Positions 24,340-33,016 are shown, counted from the first letter of the stretch. The stretch: DNA of 56,902 nt from Sphingomonas sp. PAMC 26605 (GCF_000241485.1 NZ_JH584241.1:3847707-3904608); one strand, 5' to 3'. Translations and numbers: made by a program. Notes: generated by a model from the sequence alone, not told the origin.

Positions 24340-25862
24340 TCGACATCCATGCGATCGACGGCAAGCTGGGGGCGCCCGATGAAAGCTTCGATGTCGTCGT
24401 GGTCGGAGCCGGACAGGCGGGCACCGCAGCGGCGATCGAGGCGGCTGCGGGCGGCGCGTCGGTGCTGCTCGTCGACGAAAACCCGGTGGCGGGGGCGCTG
24501 ATCGGCAGCGATGTCCCGTATTTCTACGGCGGCCGGATGAGCGCCGCGGTGCAGCAGCCCGAGCGGATGCTAGAGCAAATGGTCGCGAGCAATCCCGCGA
24601 TCGAGGCGGCGTTCGAAGCCGGCGTCGACGTGCGGCTCGCGACGGCGGCCTGGGGCCTATACGTCGGCAGCCCTACATTGCGCGCCCTTCCCGCCCCGAT
24701 GCTCGGCCTCGCCGATCGCGAGCGCGCATCGATGATCGGTTTCGGACGCGTCGTGATCGCGACCGGCGCGCGCGACGTGGTGCTCGGCTTTCCTGGTTGG
24801 AATCAGCCCGGGGTGATGGGCGCACAGGGCTTTGCCGCGCTGCTGACGCGCTACGATGCGCTCGCGAGCCGGCGGGTGGTGATCCTCGGGTCTGGCGCGC
24901 TGGCGCTCGAGACGGCGCTGTTGGCGCTGGCGCGCGGAATCGCGGTGGCGGCACTGGTCGAGGTGGCCGACGCGGTGCAAGGGCAGGCGGAACTTGCCGC
25001 GCAGGTGGCGGCGGCGGGCGTGCCGATCCTGCTCGCCCATACGATCGCGGCGACACGCGGCGGAGTCGACGGGGTCGAGGGGGTGACGCTGGCGCCCGTC
25101 TCCCCCCTTCCCCCTGCTCGTTCCCCGGCGCAGGTCGGGGCCCAGTCGCGCGACGTCGCTCGGGAAGCGCAGCACTCTCCCGAAGACAGCTCCGCGCCTG
25201 GGCCCGGGCCTTCGCCGGGGAAGGACGTGAGGACGGAAATCGCCTGCGACACGCTCATCCTCGCGCTCGGTGTGACGCCGGCGACCGAATTGCTCGATGC
25301 CGCCGGAACCGCCCCGGGCGAAACGATCACGCTGATCGGCGACGCCGCCCTCCCCCGCCCCGGTCCCGCTTATCTCCAGGCCTGGGCGAACGCGCTCGCG
25401 CAGCATGCCACGCCCGACACGATCGTCTGCCAGTGCGAAGAGGTCACCCGCGCCGACCTGCTCGGCGTCCAGCCGCCGCGCTATCTCGACCGCCCCGCCG
25501 CGATGGCGGCGCGTTCGCTCGCCTCGCTGCGCGGTGACGGGCCCGCGCATCCCGACCAGATCAAGCGCCTGACGCGCGCCGGCATGGGGCAATGCCAGGG
25601 GCGCCGCTGCCGCGATCAGGTCGCGTGCCTGCTCGCCGAACAGCAGGGCGTGCCGCTCGCGGCCGTCCCTATCGCGAGCTTCCGCGCGCCGGTCCGCCCC
25701 GTGCCGCTCGGCATCCTCGCCGATTGGAACGAGCGCGCCGAAATGACGGCGGGCTGGGATGTATGGTTCGGCATCCCGACGCAATGGACGCCCTATGCGG
25801 TGATCGGCACGCCGGACGAGGCCGAGCATGTCGCGCGGCTCGGCGGCAACATGCATGTCTGA
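24336..25862 (+). CDS. OoxA/HcnB-like FAD oxidoreductase with BFD [2Fe-2S] domain
   Basis: A 508-residue flavoprotein resembling opine oxidase subunit A and hydrogen cyanide synthase HcnB. The N-terminal FAD Rossmann motif is VVVVGAGQAGTAAAIEAA with VLLVDENP. A second NAD-type Rossmann motif is VVILGSGALALETALLAL. A C-terminal BFD-like iron-sulfur domain has four cysteines: CQCEEVTRADL (Cys365, Cys367) and GQCQGRRC (Cys420, Cys425). Oddly, residues about 254-299 (PVSPLPPARS to KDVR) are Pro/Ser/Gly-rich and encoded by a palindromic repeat inserted in frame; homologous proteins would pass almost directly to TEIACDTLILALGVTP. Family partners are a SoxB/DadA-like beta subunit (next gene) and a small ferredoxin-like subunit, which I do not find. 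Confidence 0.88.
   Translation: MIDIHAIDGKLGAPDESFDVVVVGAGQAGTAAAIEAAAGGASVLLVDENPVAGALIGSDVPYFYGGRMSAAVQQPERMLEQMVASNPAIEAAFEAGVDVRLATAAWGLYVGSPTLRALPAPMLGLADRERASMIGFGRVVIATGARDVVLGFPGWNQPGVMGAQGFAALLTRYDALASRRVVILGSGALALETALLALARGIAVAALVEVADAVQGQAELAAQVAAAGVPILLAHTIAATRGGVDGVEGVTLAPVSPLPPARSPAQVGAQSRDVAREAQHSPEDSSAPGPGPSPGKDVRTEIACDTLILALGVTPATELLDAAGTAPGETITLIGDAALPRPGPAYLQAWANALAQHATPDTIVCQCEEVTRADLLGVQPPRYLDRPAAMAARSLASLRGDGPAHPDQIKRLTRAGMGQCQGRRCRDQVACLLAEQQGVPLAAVPIASFRAPVRPVPLGILADWNERAEMTAGWDVWFGIPTQWTPYAVIGTPDEAEHVARLGGNMHV
25095..25232. repeat. Palindromic repeat inserted in frame in the flavoprotein gene
   Basis: Arms at 25121-25145 and 25198-25222 are 25-nt inverted repeats with four mismatches, beginning TTCCCCGGCG and ending GGGCCCAG. 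An inner pair, TCGGGA (25160-25165) and TCCCGA (25178-25183), adds a second stem. The style matches the paired GC-rich intergenic palindromes at 33051, 43741 and 47417, but this copy is translated. The affected segment is 138 bp, exactly 46 codons. Confidence 0.8.
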
Positions 25863-27003
25863 CGCCGATCTCCCGAACGGCGCGTCGGTCGTCGTGATTG
25901 GCGCGGGCGTGACCGGGCTCAGCGCGGCGTGGTGGCTGGCGCGCAGCGGGGTCGATGTCGTCGTACTCGACAAGGGGATCGTCGGCTGGGAGGCGTCGGG
26001 CCGCAACGGCGGCGGCGCGTCGCATTACCAGAGCCCGCTCTTCGCCGAGGAGCAGCGGCTGTGGCCGCAGATGGACGAGCTGCTCGGCTATCCGACCGAA
26101 TATGCGCGCGAACGGATCATCATCCAGCGCGATCCCGCGCTGCTCGCGCATTACCGCGCGGTCGGGCGGATGTGCAGCGCGATGGGCTACCGCGTCGACG
26201 ATCTCGACTCGGCGCAGGCGCAGGAGATGGTGCCGCTGACCGACGCCAGCTGTCTCGGCGGGATCCATCTGCGCTTCGGCGGTCACGCCAACCCGCAGCG
26301 TACCGTGCAGGCCTATGCCTGGGCGCTACAGGATCTCGGCGGGCGGATCCTGCAGCATTGCACGGCACGGTCGATCGAAACCGCGGGCGGCAAGGTCGTC
26401 GCGGTCGAGACGCCGCGCGGCCGGATCGCATGCGACGCGCTCGTCGTCGCCGCCGGGCCGCAATCGGGGACGCTGCTTGCGCCGATCGGCATCGATTTCC
26501 CGCTGGCCTCTGCCCGCGCGGAAATGATCGTGACCGAACCCGCGCCGCTGATGAAGATCGGCGGCGTCGATGGCAACGGCCTGTACGGCCGCCAGACCTT
26601 GCGCGGCAATCTCGTCTTCGGCGGCGGGCCGCACGAATGGATCGCGATGGACGCGACCGGTCCCCGCGCACGCCCGACGTCGCCGCTCACCCGCAACCTC
26701 GCGCGCCGCGTGGCGGAAATGTTTCCCAGGGCGGCGCATCTGAACGTCATTCGCTCGTGGGCCGGGGTGATCGAGAACACCCCCGACGGCCGCCCGATCC
26801 TCGACCGGCCGAGCGATCCCGGCAACGTCACCGTCGCGACGATGTCGGGGGTTGGCTTCGGCCTCTCCCCCGCGAGCGGCCATGCGATCCGCGATCTGGT
26901 GCTCGATGGCGCCTGTTCGTTCGCCGACATCGCCAAGCTCGGCCTCGCGCGCTTCAAAGGCCTCGCCCCCGACTGGCGCGAACAGCGTGGCTGGGCGGCA
27001 TGA
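25855..27003 (+). CDS. DadA/SoxB-like FAD-dependent amine oxidase (opine-oxidase B-like)
   Basis: A 382-residue single-FAD amine/amino-acid dehydrogenase of the DAO superfamily. The N-terminal dinucleotide motif is VVVIGAGVTGLSAAWWLARSG, followed by VVLDKGIVGWEASGRNGGGAS, where the family often ligates FAD. GGHANPQRTVQAYAWALQDLGG is the substrate-domain entry, and RSWAGVIENTPDGRPILDRP with ATMSGVGFGLSPASGHAIRDLV is the C-terminal FAD clamp. It starts at ATG 25855, overlapping the upstream gene by 8 nt, and ends ATGA into soxB. The pair with the OoxA/HcnB-like gene points to a heteromeric secondary-amine dehydrogenase distinct from the sarcosine oxidase encoded just downstream. Oxidation of an N-alkyl amino acid to imine is the inferred chemistry. 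Confidence 0.88.
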   Translation: MSDADLPNGASVVVIGAGVTGLSAAWWLARSGVDVVVLDKGIVGWEASGRNGGGASHYQSPLFAEEQRLWPQMDELLGYPTEYARERIIIQRDPALLAHYRAVGRMCSAMGYRVDDLDSAQAQEMVPLTDASCLGGIHLRFGGHANPQRTVQAYAWALQDLGGRILQHCTARSIETAGGKVVAVETPRGRIACDALVVAAGPQSGTLLAPIGIDFPLASARAEMIVTEPAPLMKIGGVDGNGLYGRQTLRGNLVFGGGPHEWIAMDATGPRARPTSPLTRNLARRVAEMFPRAAHLNVIRSWAGVIENTPDGRPILDRPSDPGNVTVATMSGVGFGLSPASGHAIRDLVLDGACSFADIAKLGLARFKGLAPDWREQRGWAA

Positions 27004-28256
27004 AGCGCTATTCGGCGCTCGCCTTGCTCAAGGCCGGCCTCAACGGCCAGCGCGGGTGGGAGCGCGCGTGGCGCGACCCGGAGCCCCGCAAGCACTATGA
27101 TGTCGTCATCATCGGCGGTGGCGGGCATGGTCTCGCGACGGCCTATTACCTCGCCAAGGTGCACGGCATCCGCAACGTCGCGGTGCTCGAGAAGGGCTGG
27201 ATCGGCGGCGGCAATACCGGGCGCAACACGACGATCGTGCGCTCCAACTATCGGCTGAAACCGCTTCACGACCTGTTCGACTTCGCGCTCGACCTGTGGG
27301 ACGGGATGAGCGACGCGCTCAATTTCAACGTGATGTTCTCGCCGCGCGGCGCGCTGTTCCTCGGCCATTCCGACAGCGACATGACGCAACTTGCGCAGCG
27401 CGGCGATGCGCTGCGCTGCGACGGGATCGACGCCGAGTTGCTGACGCGCGATCAGGTCGGCACGCTCGTGCCGTTGCTCGATCTCTCGCCGGGCGCGCGT
27501 TTTCCGGTGCAGGGCGGGCTGATCCAGCGGCGCGGCGGCACGGCGCGCCATGATGCGGTCGCCTGGGGCTATGCCCGCGCCGCCGACGCGCTTGGCGTCG
27601 ACGTCATCCAGTGCTGCGAAGTGACCGGCTTCACGATGGGGGCCGGCCGCGTCACCGGCGTCGAGACGACGCGGGGTGCGATCGGTGCCGGCCGCGTCGG
27701 GATCTGCGTCGCGGGCAATAGCGGGCCGGTCGCCGCGCTCGCCGGGCTCAAGCTGCCGATCGAGGCGCAGACGCTGCAGGCCTTCGTCACCGAACCGGTC
27801 AAGCCGATGATCGACACCGTGATCATGTCGCAATCGCTGCATTGCTATATCAGCCAGTCCGACAAAGGCGGGATCGTGCTCGGCGGCGACCCCGACCAAT
27901 TCCCGAGCTACGCCCAGCGCGGCCTCGCGCCCCGCCTGGAAAAGGCCGCCGCCGAGGCGATCGCGCTCGTCCCCGCGCTGTCGCGGCTGCGGATGGTGCG
28001 CTGCTGGTCGGGGACGACCGACATGAGCTTCGACGGATCGCCGATCATCGCACCGCTGCCGGCCGGCAATCTCTATCTCAACGGCGGCTGGTGCTATGGC
28101 GGGTTCAAGGCGACGCCGGCGTCGGGCTGGTGCTACGCGCATCTGCTAGCGACCGGCGCGAGCCACCCGCTCGCCGCGCCCTTCACGCTCGATCGCTTCG
28201 CGCACGGCGCGACGATCGACGAGGCCGGGGTCGGCGTCATGCCGCAACTGCGCTGA
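27000..28256 (+). CDS. soxB: Sarcosine oxidase beta subunit
   Basis: A 418-residue catalytic subunit of heterotetrameric sarcosine oxidase, which oxidises N-methylglycine and hands formaldehyde to the tetrahydrofolate domain of SoxA. The length matches the family (about 405-416). Key features: a leading KRYSALALLKAGLNGQRGWERAWRDPEP segment typical of SoxB, the FAD motif VVIIGGGGHGLATAYYLAKVHG, EKGWIGGGNTGRNTTIVRSNY, GLIQRRGGTARHDAVAWGYAR and RMVRCWSGTTDMSFDGSPII. It begins at ATG 27000 (ATGA overlap) and ends TGATG into soxD. Gene order B-D-A-G is the classical sox order. Confidence 0.97.
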   Translation: MKRYSALALLKAGLNGQRGWERAWRDPEPRKHYDVVIIGGGGHGLATAYYLAKVHGIRNVAVLEKGWIGGGNTGRNTTIVRSNYRLKPLHDLFDFALDLWDGMSDALNFNVMFSPRGALFLGHSDSDMTQLAQRGDALRCDGIDAELLTRDQVGTLVPLLDLSPGARFPVQGGLIQRRGGTARHDAVAWGYARAADALGVDVIQCCEVTGFTMGAGRVTGVETTRGAIGAGRVGICVAGNSGPVAALAGLKLPIEAQTLQAFVTEPVKPMIDTVIMSQSLHCYISQSDKGGIVLGGDPDQFPSYAQRGLAPRLEKAAAEAIALVPALSRLRMVRCWSGTTDMSFDGSPIIAPLPAGNLYLNGGWCYGGFKATPASGWCYAHLLATGASHPLAAPFTLDRFAHGATIDEAGVGVMPQLR

Positions 28257-28519
28257 TGCTGCAGATCGACTGCCCCTGGTGCGGCCCGCGCGCGCAGATC
28301 GAGTTCGCCTATGAGCGCACGCTCGACTCGGTCGTGACGCTCGACATGGCGCCGGCGAAGGCGATCGCGCGGCTCTCTACGCGGGCCAATCCGCGCGGGC
28401 TCGACGACGAACTATGGCGGCATTCTTACGGATGCCGCGAATGGCTCGTGCTGCGGCGGCACCGCGTGACGCACGAGATCGTCGCGACGGCGGTCTACGA
28501 TCCGGCGCTCCATCGGTGA
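28256..28519 (+). CDS. soxD: Sarcosine oxidase delta subunit
   Basis: An 87-residue zinc-binding subunit that stabilises the SoxA/SoxB complex. All four expected ligands are visible: Cys6 and Cys9 in DCPWCG, His56 and Cys60 in RHSYGCREW. The length is within the usual 80-110. Its ATG (28256) shares one base with the soxB stop (TGATG), and its stop overlaps the soxA GTG. It is found only with heterotetrameric sarcosine oxidases, which fixes the identity of the neighbours. Confidence 0.95.
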   Translation: MLQIDCPWCGPRAQIEFAYERTLDSVVTLDMAPAKAIARLSTRANPRGLDDELWRHSYGCREWLVLRRHRVTHEIVATAVYDPALHR

Positions 28520-31245
28520 GCGGTCCGACGCGCCTTCCCGGCGGACCGGACGCGACGCTACGCTTCAGCTTCGACGGCGTGGCCTTGCGCGCGCGCGCGG
28601 GTGATACGCTCGCCGCGGCGTTGCTCGCCAACGGCATCGGGCTGGTTGCGCGGAGCTTCAAATATCATCGTCCGCGCGGGATCCTCAGCGCGGGGGTCGA
28701 AGAGCCCAACGCGCTCGTCACCGTCGGCGAAGGCGGCCGCACCGAGCCCAACACGCGCGCGACCGACGTCTATGTCTATGACGGTCTCGTTGCGCGCAGC
28801 CAGAATCGCTGGCCGAACCTCGCGTTCGATCTCGGCGCGGTGAACGGCCTCGCCGCGCGCTTCCTTGGTGCGGGTTTCTATTACAAGACCTTCTTCGGCC
28901 CGCCGTCGCGCTGGATGCTGTACGAGCGCTTCATCCGCCGCGCCGCCGGCTTGGGCGACGCACCCGACACGCCCGATCCCGACACATACGAACATCGCGT
29001 GGCGTTCTGCGACGTGCTGATCGTCGGAGCCGGGCCAGCGGGGATCGCCGCCGCGCGAACGGCGCTGCGCGGCGGCGAGCGCGTTCTGCTGGTCGAGCAG
29101 GATCGCGTGCCAGGCGCAGACGTCGCGGGCGCGCGCGTCCTGACTCGGACGACGGCGTCGGGACTGTGGGATCATGGCTTTGCCACTTTGATCGAGCGGA
29201 TGGTCGAAGCCGGCGAAGCCCCGCCCCCCGGCCGCCCGGCGCAGCGCATATGGCACGTCCGTGCGAAACGGATCGTCTTGGCGACCGGCGCGATCGAGCG
29301 GCCGCTGACCTTCGCCGGCAATGACCGGCCCGGCGTAATGCTGTCGCGCGCGGTGCGGCGTTATATCGAGCGGTTTGTCGTTTTGCCCGGCCAGCGCGTG
29401 GTGATCGCGACCAACAATGACGACGCCTATGCCACCGCCGACGCGGTCGCGGCGGTCGGCGGGACGGTTGTCGCGATCCTCGATTCGCGGCCTGATTTCA
29501 GCCCCGTGGCGCAGGCCGCCACGGCGCGCTTTCCGGTCCACACCAACGTCTTCCCGCGTTCGACGAGAGGCCGGCGCAACCATCTTGCAACGGTCGTGGC
29601 GGATATCGACAGGCAAGCGGTCCGGTTCGAGGCCGATCTCCTCGCCGTATCGGGCGGGTTCACCCCCGTCGTCCACCTCCACAGCCAGGCTGCGGGCACA
29701 CTCAACTGGCGCGAGGATATCCAGGCCTTCGTACCCGGCGATTCCCGCCAGGCCGTTACCAGCGTCGGCGCCGCGGCCGGGGACGTGCCTGCAATTGCCG
29801 GCAGGCTCACCGCACTCACCGACCCGAAGCACAGCTTCATCGACTTCCAGAACGACGTCACCGCCGCCGATATCGACCTCGCCTGGAGCGAAGGCTATCG
29901 CTCGGTCGAGCATCTCAAGCGCTACACCACGCTCGGCATGGCGACCGACCAGGGCAAGACCAGCAACATGGCGGCGCTCGCTCGGCTCGCCGGAACGGCG
30001 GGCGTGACGATTCCACAGGCCGGGCTCACCACCTTCCGCCCGCCCTATACGCCACTGACGCTCGGTGCGATGGCGGGGGCCGACGCTGGCGGCCATGCCG
30101 CGCCGGCACGCCGGCTCGCTTTGTACGACCAGCATCAGCGGCTAGCCCCGCTCTGGCAGCCGCTCGGCCTGTGGCATCGCCCGCGTGCCTATCCCCACCC
30201 CGGCGAGACGCTCCACGCCGCCGCGCTGCGCGAGGCGCGCGCGGTACGGACCGCGGCGGGGATCATCGACGTCTCGACGCTCGCCAAGTTCGCGGTGGTC
30301 GGGCCCGACGCGGCGGCGTTTCTGGAGATCGTCTGCGCGACCAACGTCGCCAAGCTCGCGATCGGGCGCGGGCGCTACACGATCATGCTGCGCGAGGACG
30401 GCATGGTGATGGACGACGGCACGCTCTGGCGGCTCGAGGCGACGCGCTATCTGCTGACCAGCTCGACCGGCGGCGCGGACCGGATGACGACGCAGCTCGG
30501 CTATGCCCAGCGCGTGCTGGCGCCGCATCTGAAGGTTTCGGTCGTCGCGCAGCAGGAACAATTCGCGGCGGTCGCGCTCGCCGGGCCCCGCGCCGCGGCG
30601 ATCCTTGCCGAACTCGCCGGGATCGCGCCACCCGCGCATATGGGGATCGCGCAGGCGGAACTCTGCGGGGTGCCGGTGCTGATCCTCGCCGCCAGCTATA
30701 GCGGCGAGCGCGCGTTCGAGCTTTATGCCGAAGCGCATCGCGCGGGGCCGCTGTGGGATGCGCTCGAACTTGCCACGAAGGCACATGGCGGCGCCCCGTA
30801 CGGTCTCGAAGCGCTCGAATTGCTGCGGATCGAAAAGGGTCATGTCGGCATGGGCGCCGAGGCCGATGGCCGGACCACGCCGATCGATCTCGGACTCGAG
30901 CGGATGCTGCGCAAGGCGGGTGGCTTCGTCGGTGCAGCGGGGCTGGAGCGCCCTGCCTTGGCCGATCGCGACCGGCTCCAACTCGTCGGTCTGACGAGCG
31001 ACAGCGCGATCCCCGAAGGCGCAATGCTGGTCGCGGCGCATGGCGCGCCGGTCGAGGGGCACGTCACCTCGGCGACCGGGCGGGTGCTCGGCGACGGCGC
31101 GGTCGCGCTCGGTCTGCTGCGCGGCGGGCGGGAGCGGACCGGGAGCGCGCTGCTCGCCACCTCGCCGACGCGCGGGCTCTCGGCCCGCGTCACGGTGACC
31201 GAACCGATCTTCTACGATGCAGCCGGGACGCGCTACCGTGATTGA
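28516..31245 (+). CDS. soxA: Sarcosine oxidase alpha subunit (compact form)
   Basis: A 909-residue subunit with, in order, an N-terminal Fer2_4-like domain (LRFSFDGVALRARAGDTLAAALLANG), an FAD/NAD-binding region (VLIVGAGPAGIAAARTALRGGERVLLVEQD), GAIERPLTFAGNDRPGVMLSRAVRRY, the bridge RSVEHLKRYTTLGMATDQGKTSN, and a C-terminal GCV_T tetrahydrofolate domain ending at YRD. It starts at GTG 28516 (GTGA with soxD). The family is usually about 965-1005 residues. Here the step from LLVEQD to LTRTTASGLWDHGF has only some 11 residues where about 37 are normal, and a second stretch before DFQNDVTAAD is also short. It may still fold, but nucleotide binding could be altered. Confidence 0.93.
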   Translation: MSGPTRLPGGPDATLRFSFDGVALRARAGDTLAAALLANGIGLVARSFKYHRPRGILSAGVEEPNALVTVGEGGRTEPNTRATDVYVYDGLVARSQNRWPNLAFDLGAVNGLAARFLGAGFYYKTFFGPPSRWMLYERFIRRAAGLGDAPDTPDPDTYEHRVAFCDVLIVGAGPAGIAAARTALRGGERVLLVEQDRVPGADVAGARVLTRTTASGLWDHGFATLIERMVEAGEAPPPGRPAQRIWHVRAKRIVLATGAIERPLTFAGNDRPGVMLSRAVRRYIERFVVLPGQRVVIATNNDDAYATADAVAAVGGTVVAILDSRPDFSPVAQAATARFPVHTNVFPRSTRGRRNHLATVVADIDRQAVRFEADLLAVSGGFTPVVHLHSQAAGTLNWREDIQAFVPGDSRQAVTSVGAAAGDVPAIAGRLTALTDPKHSFIDFQNDVTAADIDLAWSEGYRSVEHLKRYTTLGMATDQGKTSNMAALARLAGTAGVTIPQAGLTTFRPPYTPLTLGAMAGADAGGHAAPARRLALYDQHQRLAPLWQPLGLWHRPRAYPHPGETLHAAALREARAVRTAAGIIDVSTLAKFAVVGPDAAAFLEIVCATNVAKLAIGRGRYTIMLREDGMVMDDGTLWRLEATRYLLTSSTGGADRMTTQLGYAQRVLAPHLKVSVVAQQEQFAAVALAGPRAAAILAELAGIAPPAHMGIAQAELCGVPVLILAASYSGERAFELYAEAHRAGPLWDALELATKAHGGAPYGLEALELLRIEKGHVGMGAEADGRTTPIDLGLERMLRKAGGFVGAAGLERPALADRDRLQLVGLTSDSAIPEGAMLVAAHGAPVEGHVTSATGRVLGDGAVALGLLRGGRERTGSALLATSPTRGLSARVTVTEPIFYDAAGTRYRD

Positions 31246-31687
31246 CGCGCCGGTGACCGTCTCGTTCGCGCCGGCAGCCGACGTGCTTGCGCTCGATCTG
31301 TGGGATAGCGGCGTACCGCCCGCCGACTCGGCGCTCCGGCTGCTTCACGCCGAACCACGCCGCTGGTGGGTGATCGGCGCGGGTGATGCCGCCGAAGCGC
31401 TCGCGGCAGCGGTGGGGGAACGCGGCGCGCTGACGCCGATCGGCGGCGGCCTTGTCCGCGCGACGCTCGCCGGCCCCGGCTGGCGCTGGTTGCTGAGCGT
31501 CAGCGGCTGGCTCGACACCGCCGATCCGGCGTTTGGCAAGGGTCTGCTGGTCGGATCAGTGATCCACCACGTCCCCGTGTGGATCGACGCGATCGGCGAC
31601 GATGCGTGCGAGGTCTATCTGCCAAGCAGTTACGCCGCTACGCTGGCCGATCTCTGGCAGCGCGCGATCGGCGTGCCTGGGGGCTGA
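31217..31687 (+). CDS. soxG: Sarcosine oxidase gamma subunit
   Basis: A 156-residue (or 149 if GTG 31238 is the true start) small subunit of heterotetrameric sarcosine oxidase. SoxG sequences are poorly conserved, but position directly after soxA, size and the GCV_T-like folds (SALRLLHAEPRRWWVIG, GWRWLLSVSGWLD, HHVPVWIDAIGDDACEVYLPSSYAATLADLW) support the call. The ATG at 31217 overlaps soxA by 29 nt; GTG 31238 would overlap by 8 nt. The transporter gene begins 27 nt after its stop. Confidence 0.85.
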   Translation: MQPGRATVIDAPVTVSFAPAADVLALDLWDSGVPPADSALRLLHAEPRRWWVIGAGDAAEALAAAVGERGALTPIGGGLVRATLAGPGWRWLLSVSGWLDTADPAFGKGLLVGSVIHHVPVWIDAIGDDACEVYLPSSYAATLADLWQRAIGVPGG

Positions 31688-31714
31688 AGCAAGACGGACA
31701 CAGGGGGCACAGGC

Positions 31715-33016
31715 ATGATGACGACGACACCGCGGCTCGAATCGGCGCGCTGGTATGTCGTGCTCGTGCTCGGCCTCGTCTATGCGCTCAACATCGCCGA
31801 CCGTTATGTCGTATCGACCGTGCTCGAGCCGATCCGGCAGGAATTCGGCCTGTCCGATTCGGGCGTCGCCTGGCTGACCGGGGTGTCGCTCGCCTTCTTC
31901 TACATCTTCGTCGGGCTGCCGATCGCGCGTGTCGCCGACCGCGCCAACCGGCGTAACATCGTCGCCGGCGCGATGATCCTGTGGTCGGCGGCGACGGCGG
32001 TGCTCGGCCTCACGCAGAATTACTGGCAGTTCCTGCTCGCGCGGATTGCGGTCGGGGTCGGCGAGGCAGGCGGCACCCCGCCCTCGACCTCGATCATCGC
32101 CGACAATTTCCCGCGCGGGCGGCGCGCCTACGCGCTCACCATCTATGCGCTCGGCCTGCCGCTCGGCGCGTGGCTCGGGTCGAGCGTGGCGGGGCAGATC
32201 GTCGATCATTTCCACAGCTGGCGCGCGGGGTTCCTCGCGCTCGGCATTCCCGGCGTGGTATTCGGGCTGGTCATCCTGCTCACCGTGCGCGAGCCGATCC
32301 GCGGCCGCTTCGAACTGTTGACCGAGGACACAGCGCCAGGCGCGACCTTCTTCGACACGTGCAAATTCCTTTGGTCGCAGCGCTCCGCCTGGCACATCAA
32401 CGCCGCGGGCACGGTGATCTGCCTGTGGGGCTGGGGCCTGCTGTTCTGGACGCAGACCTATTTCGAGCGGGCCTACGGCCTGTCGACCGCCGAGGCGGGG
32501 GCGCGGCTCGGGACGATCTATTTCTGGGCGGGCACCGCGGCGACGATCGCCACCGGCGCGATCCTCGCGCTGCCGCAGATGCAGGATCCGAAGCGCATCG
32601 CCTATGCGCTCTCAGCGATCGTCGCGCTGTCGACGATTCCGTCGTTCGTCATCTACTGGACGCATTCGCTGAGTCTGGCGACCGCGATGCTGTGGATCGT
32701 GGTGCCGGCGATCTATCTCTATGTCGGGCCGACGATGGCGCTGCTGCTCAATTTCATGCCTGCGAACATGCGCGCGCAAGGGATGGCGATAAGCCTGCTC
32801 ACCGCCAATGTCGCCAATCTGATCATCGCGCCGACCGCGGTCGGCTGGCTGAGCGATACGCTCGCCGGGCGGCTCGGCAGCAATGCCGAATCGCTGCGCT
32901 ATGCCTTGCTGGCGCTGTCGTTGACCGGCTTCTGGGCGGCGTATCATTACTGGACCAGCGTGCGGACCTATGCTGCCGACGACGCGCGGATCCAGGGGGC
33001 GCCCGTTACCGCCTGA
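31715..33016 (+). CDS. MFS transporter, spinster-like
   Basis: A 433-residue 12-TM major facilitator protein. It opens WYVVLVLGLVYALNIADRYVVSTVLEPIRQEFGLSDSGVAWLTG, the usual start of the spinster-type MFS proteins common in sphingomonads. The loop 2-3 signature is PIARVADRANRRNIV. ARIAVGVGEAGGTPPSTSIIADNFPRGRRA marks TM4-5, and NFMPANMRAQGMAISLLTANV lies in the second half. Tandem ATGs at 31715 follow AGGGGG. It ends the Rieske/sox operon, 27 nt after soxG, and is therefore the likely inner-membrane importer (or exporter) of the pathway substrate. That assignment rests on position only. Confidence 0.93.
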   Translation: MMTTTPRLESARWYVVLVLGLVYALNIADRYVVSTVLEPIRQEFGLSDSGVAWLTGVSLAFFYIFVGLPIARVADRANRRNIVAGAMILWSAATAVLGLTQNYWQFLLARIAVGVGEAGGTPPSTSIIADNFPRGRRAYALTIYALGLPLGAWLGSSVAGQIVDHFHSWRAGFLALGIPGVVFGLVILLTVREPIRGRFELLTEDTAPGATFFDTCKFLWSQRSAWHINAAGTVICLWGWGLLFWTQTYFERAYGLSTAEAGARLGTIYFWAGTAATIATGAILALPQMQDPKRIAYALSAIVALSTIPSFVIYWTHSLSLATAMLWIVVPAIYLYVGPTMALLLNFMPANMRAQGMAISLLTANVANLIIAPTAVGWLSDTLAGRLGSNAESLRYALLALSLTGFWAAYHYWTSVRTYAADDARIQGAPVTA

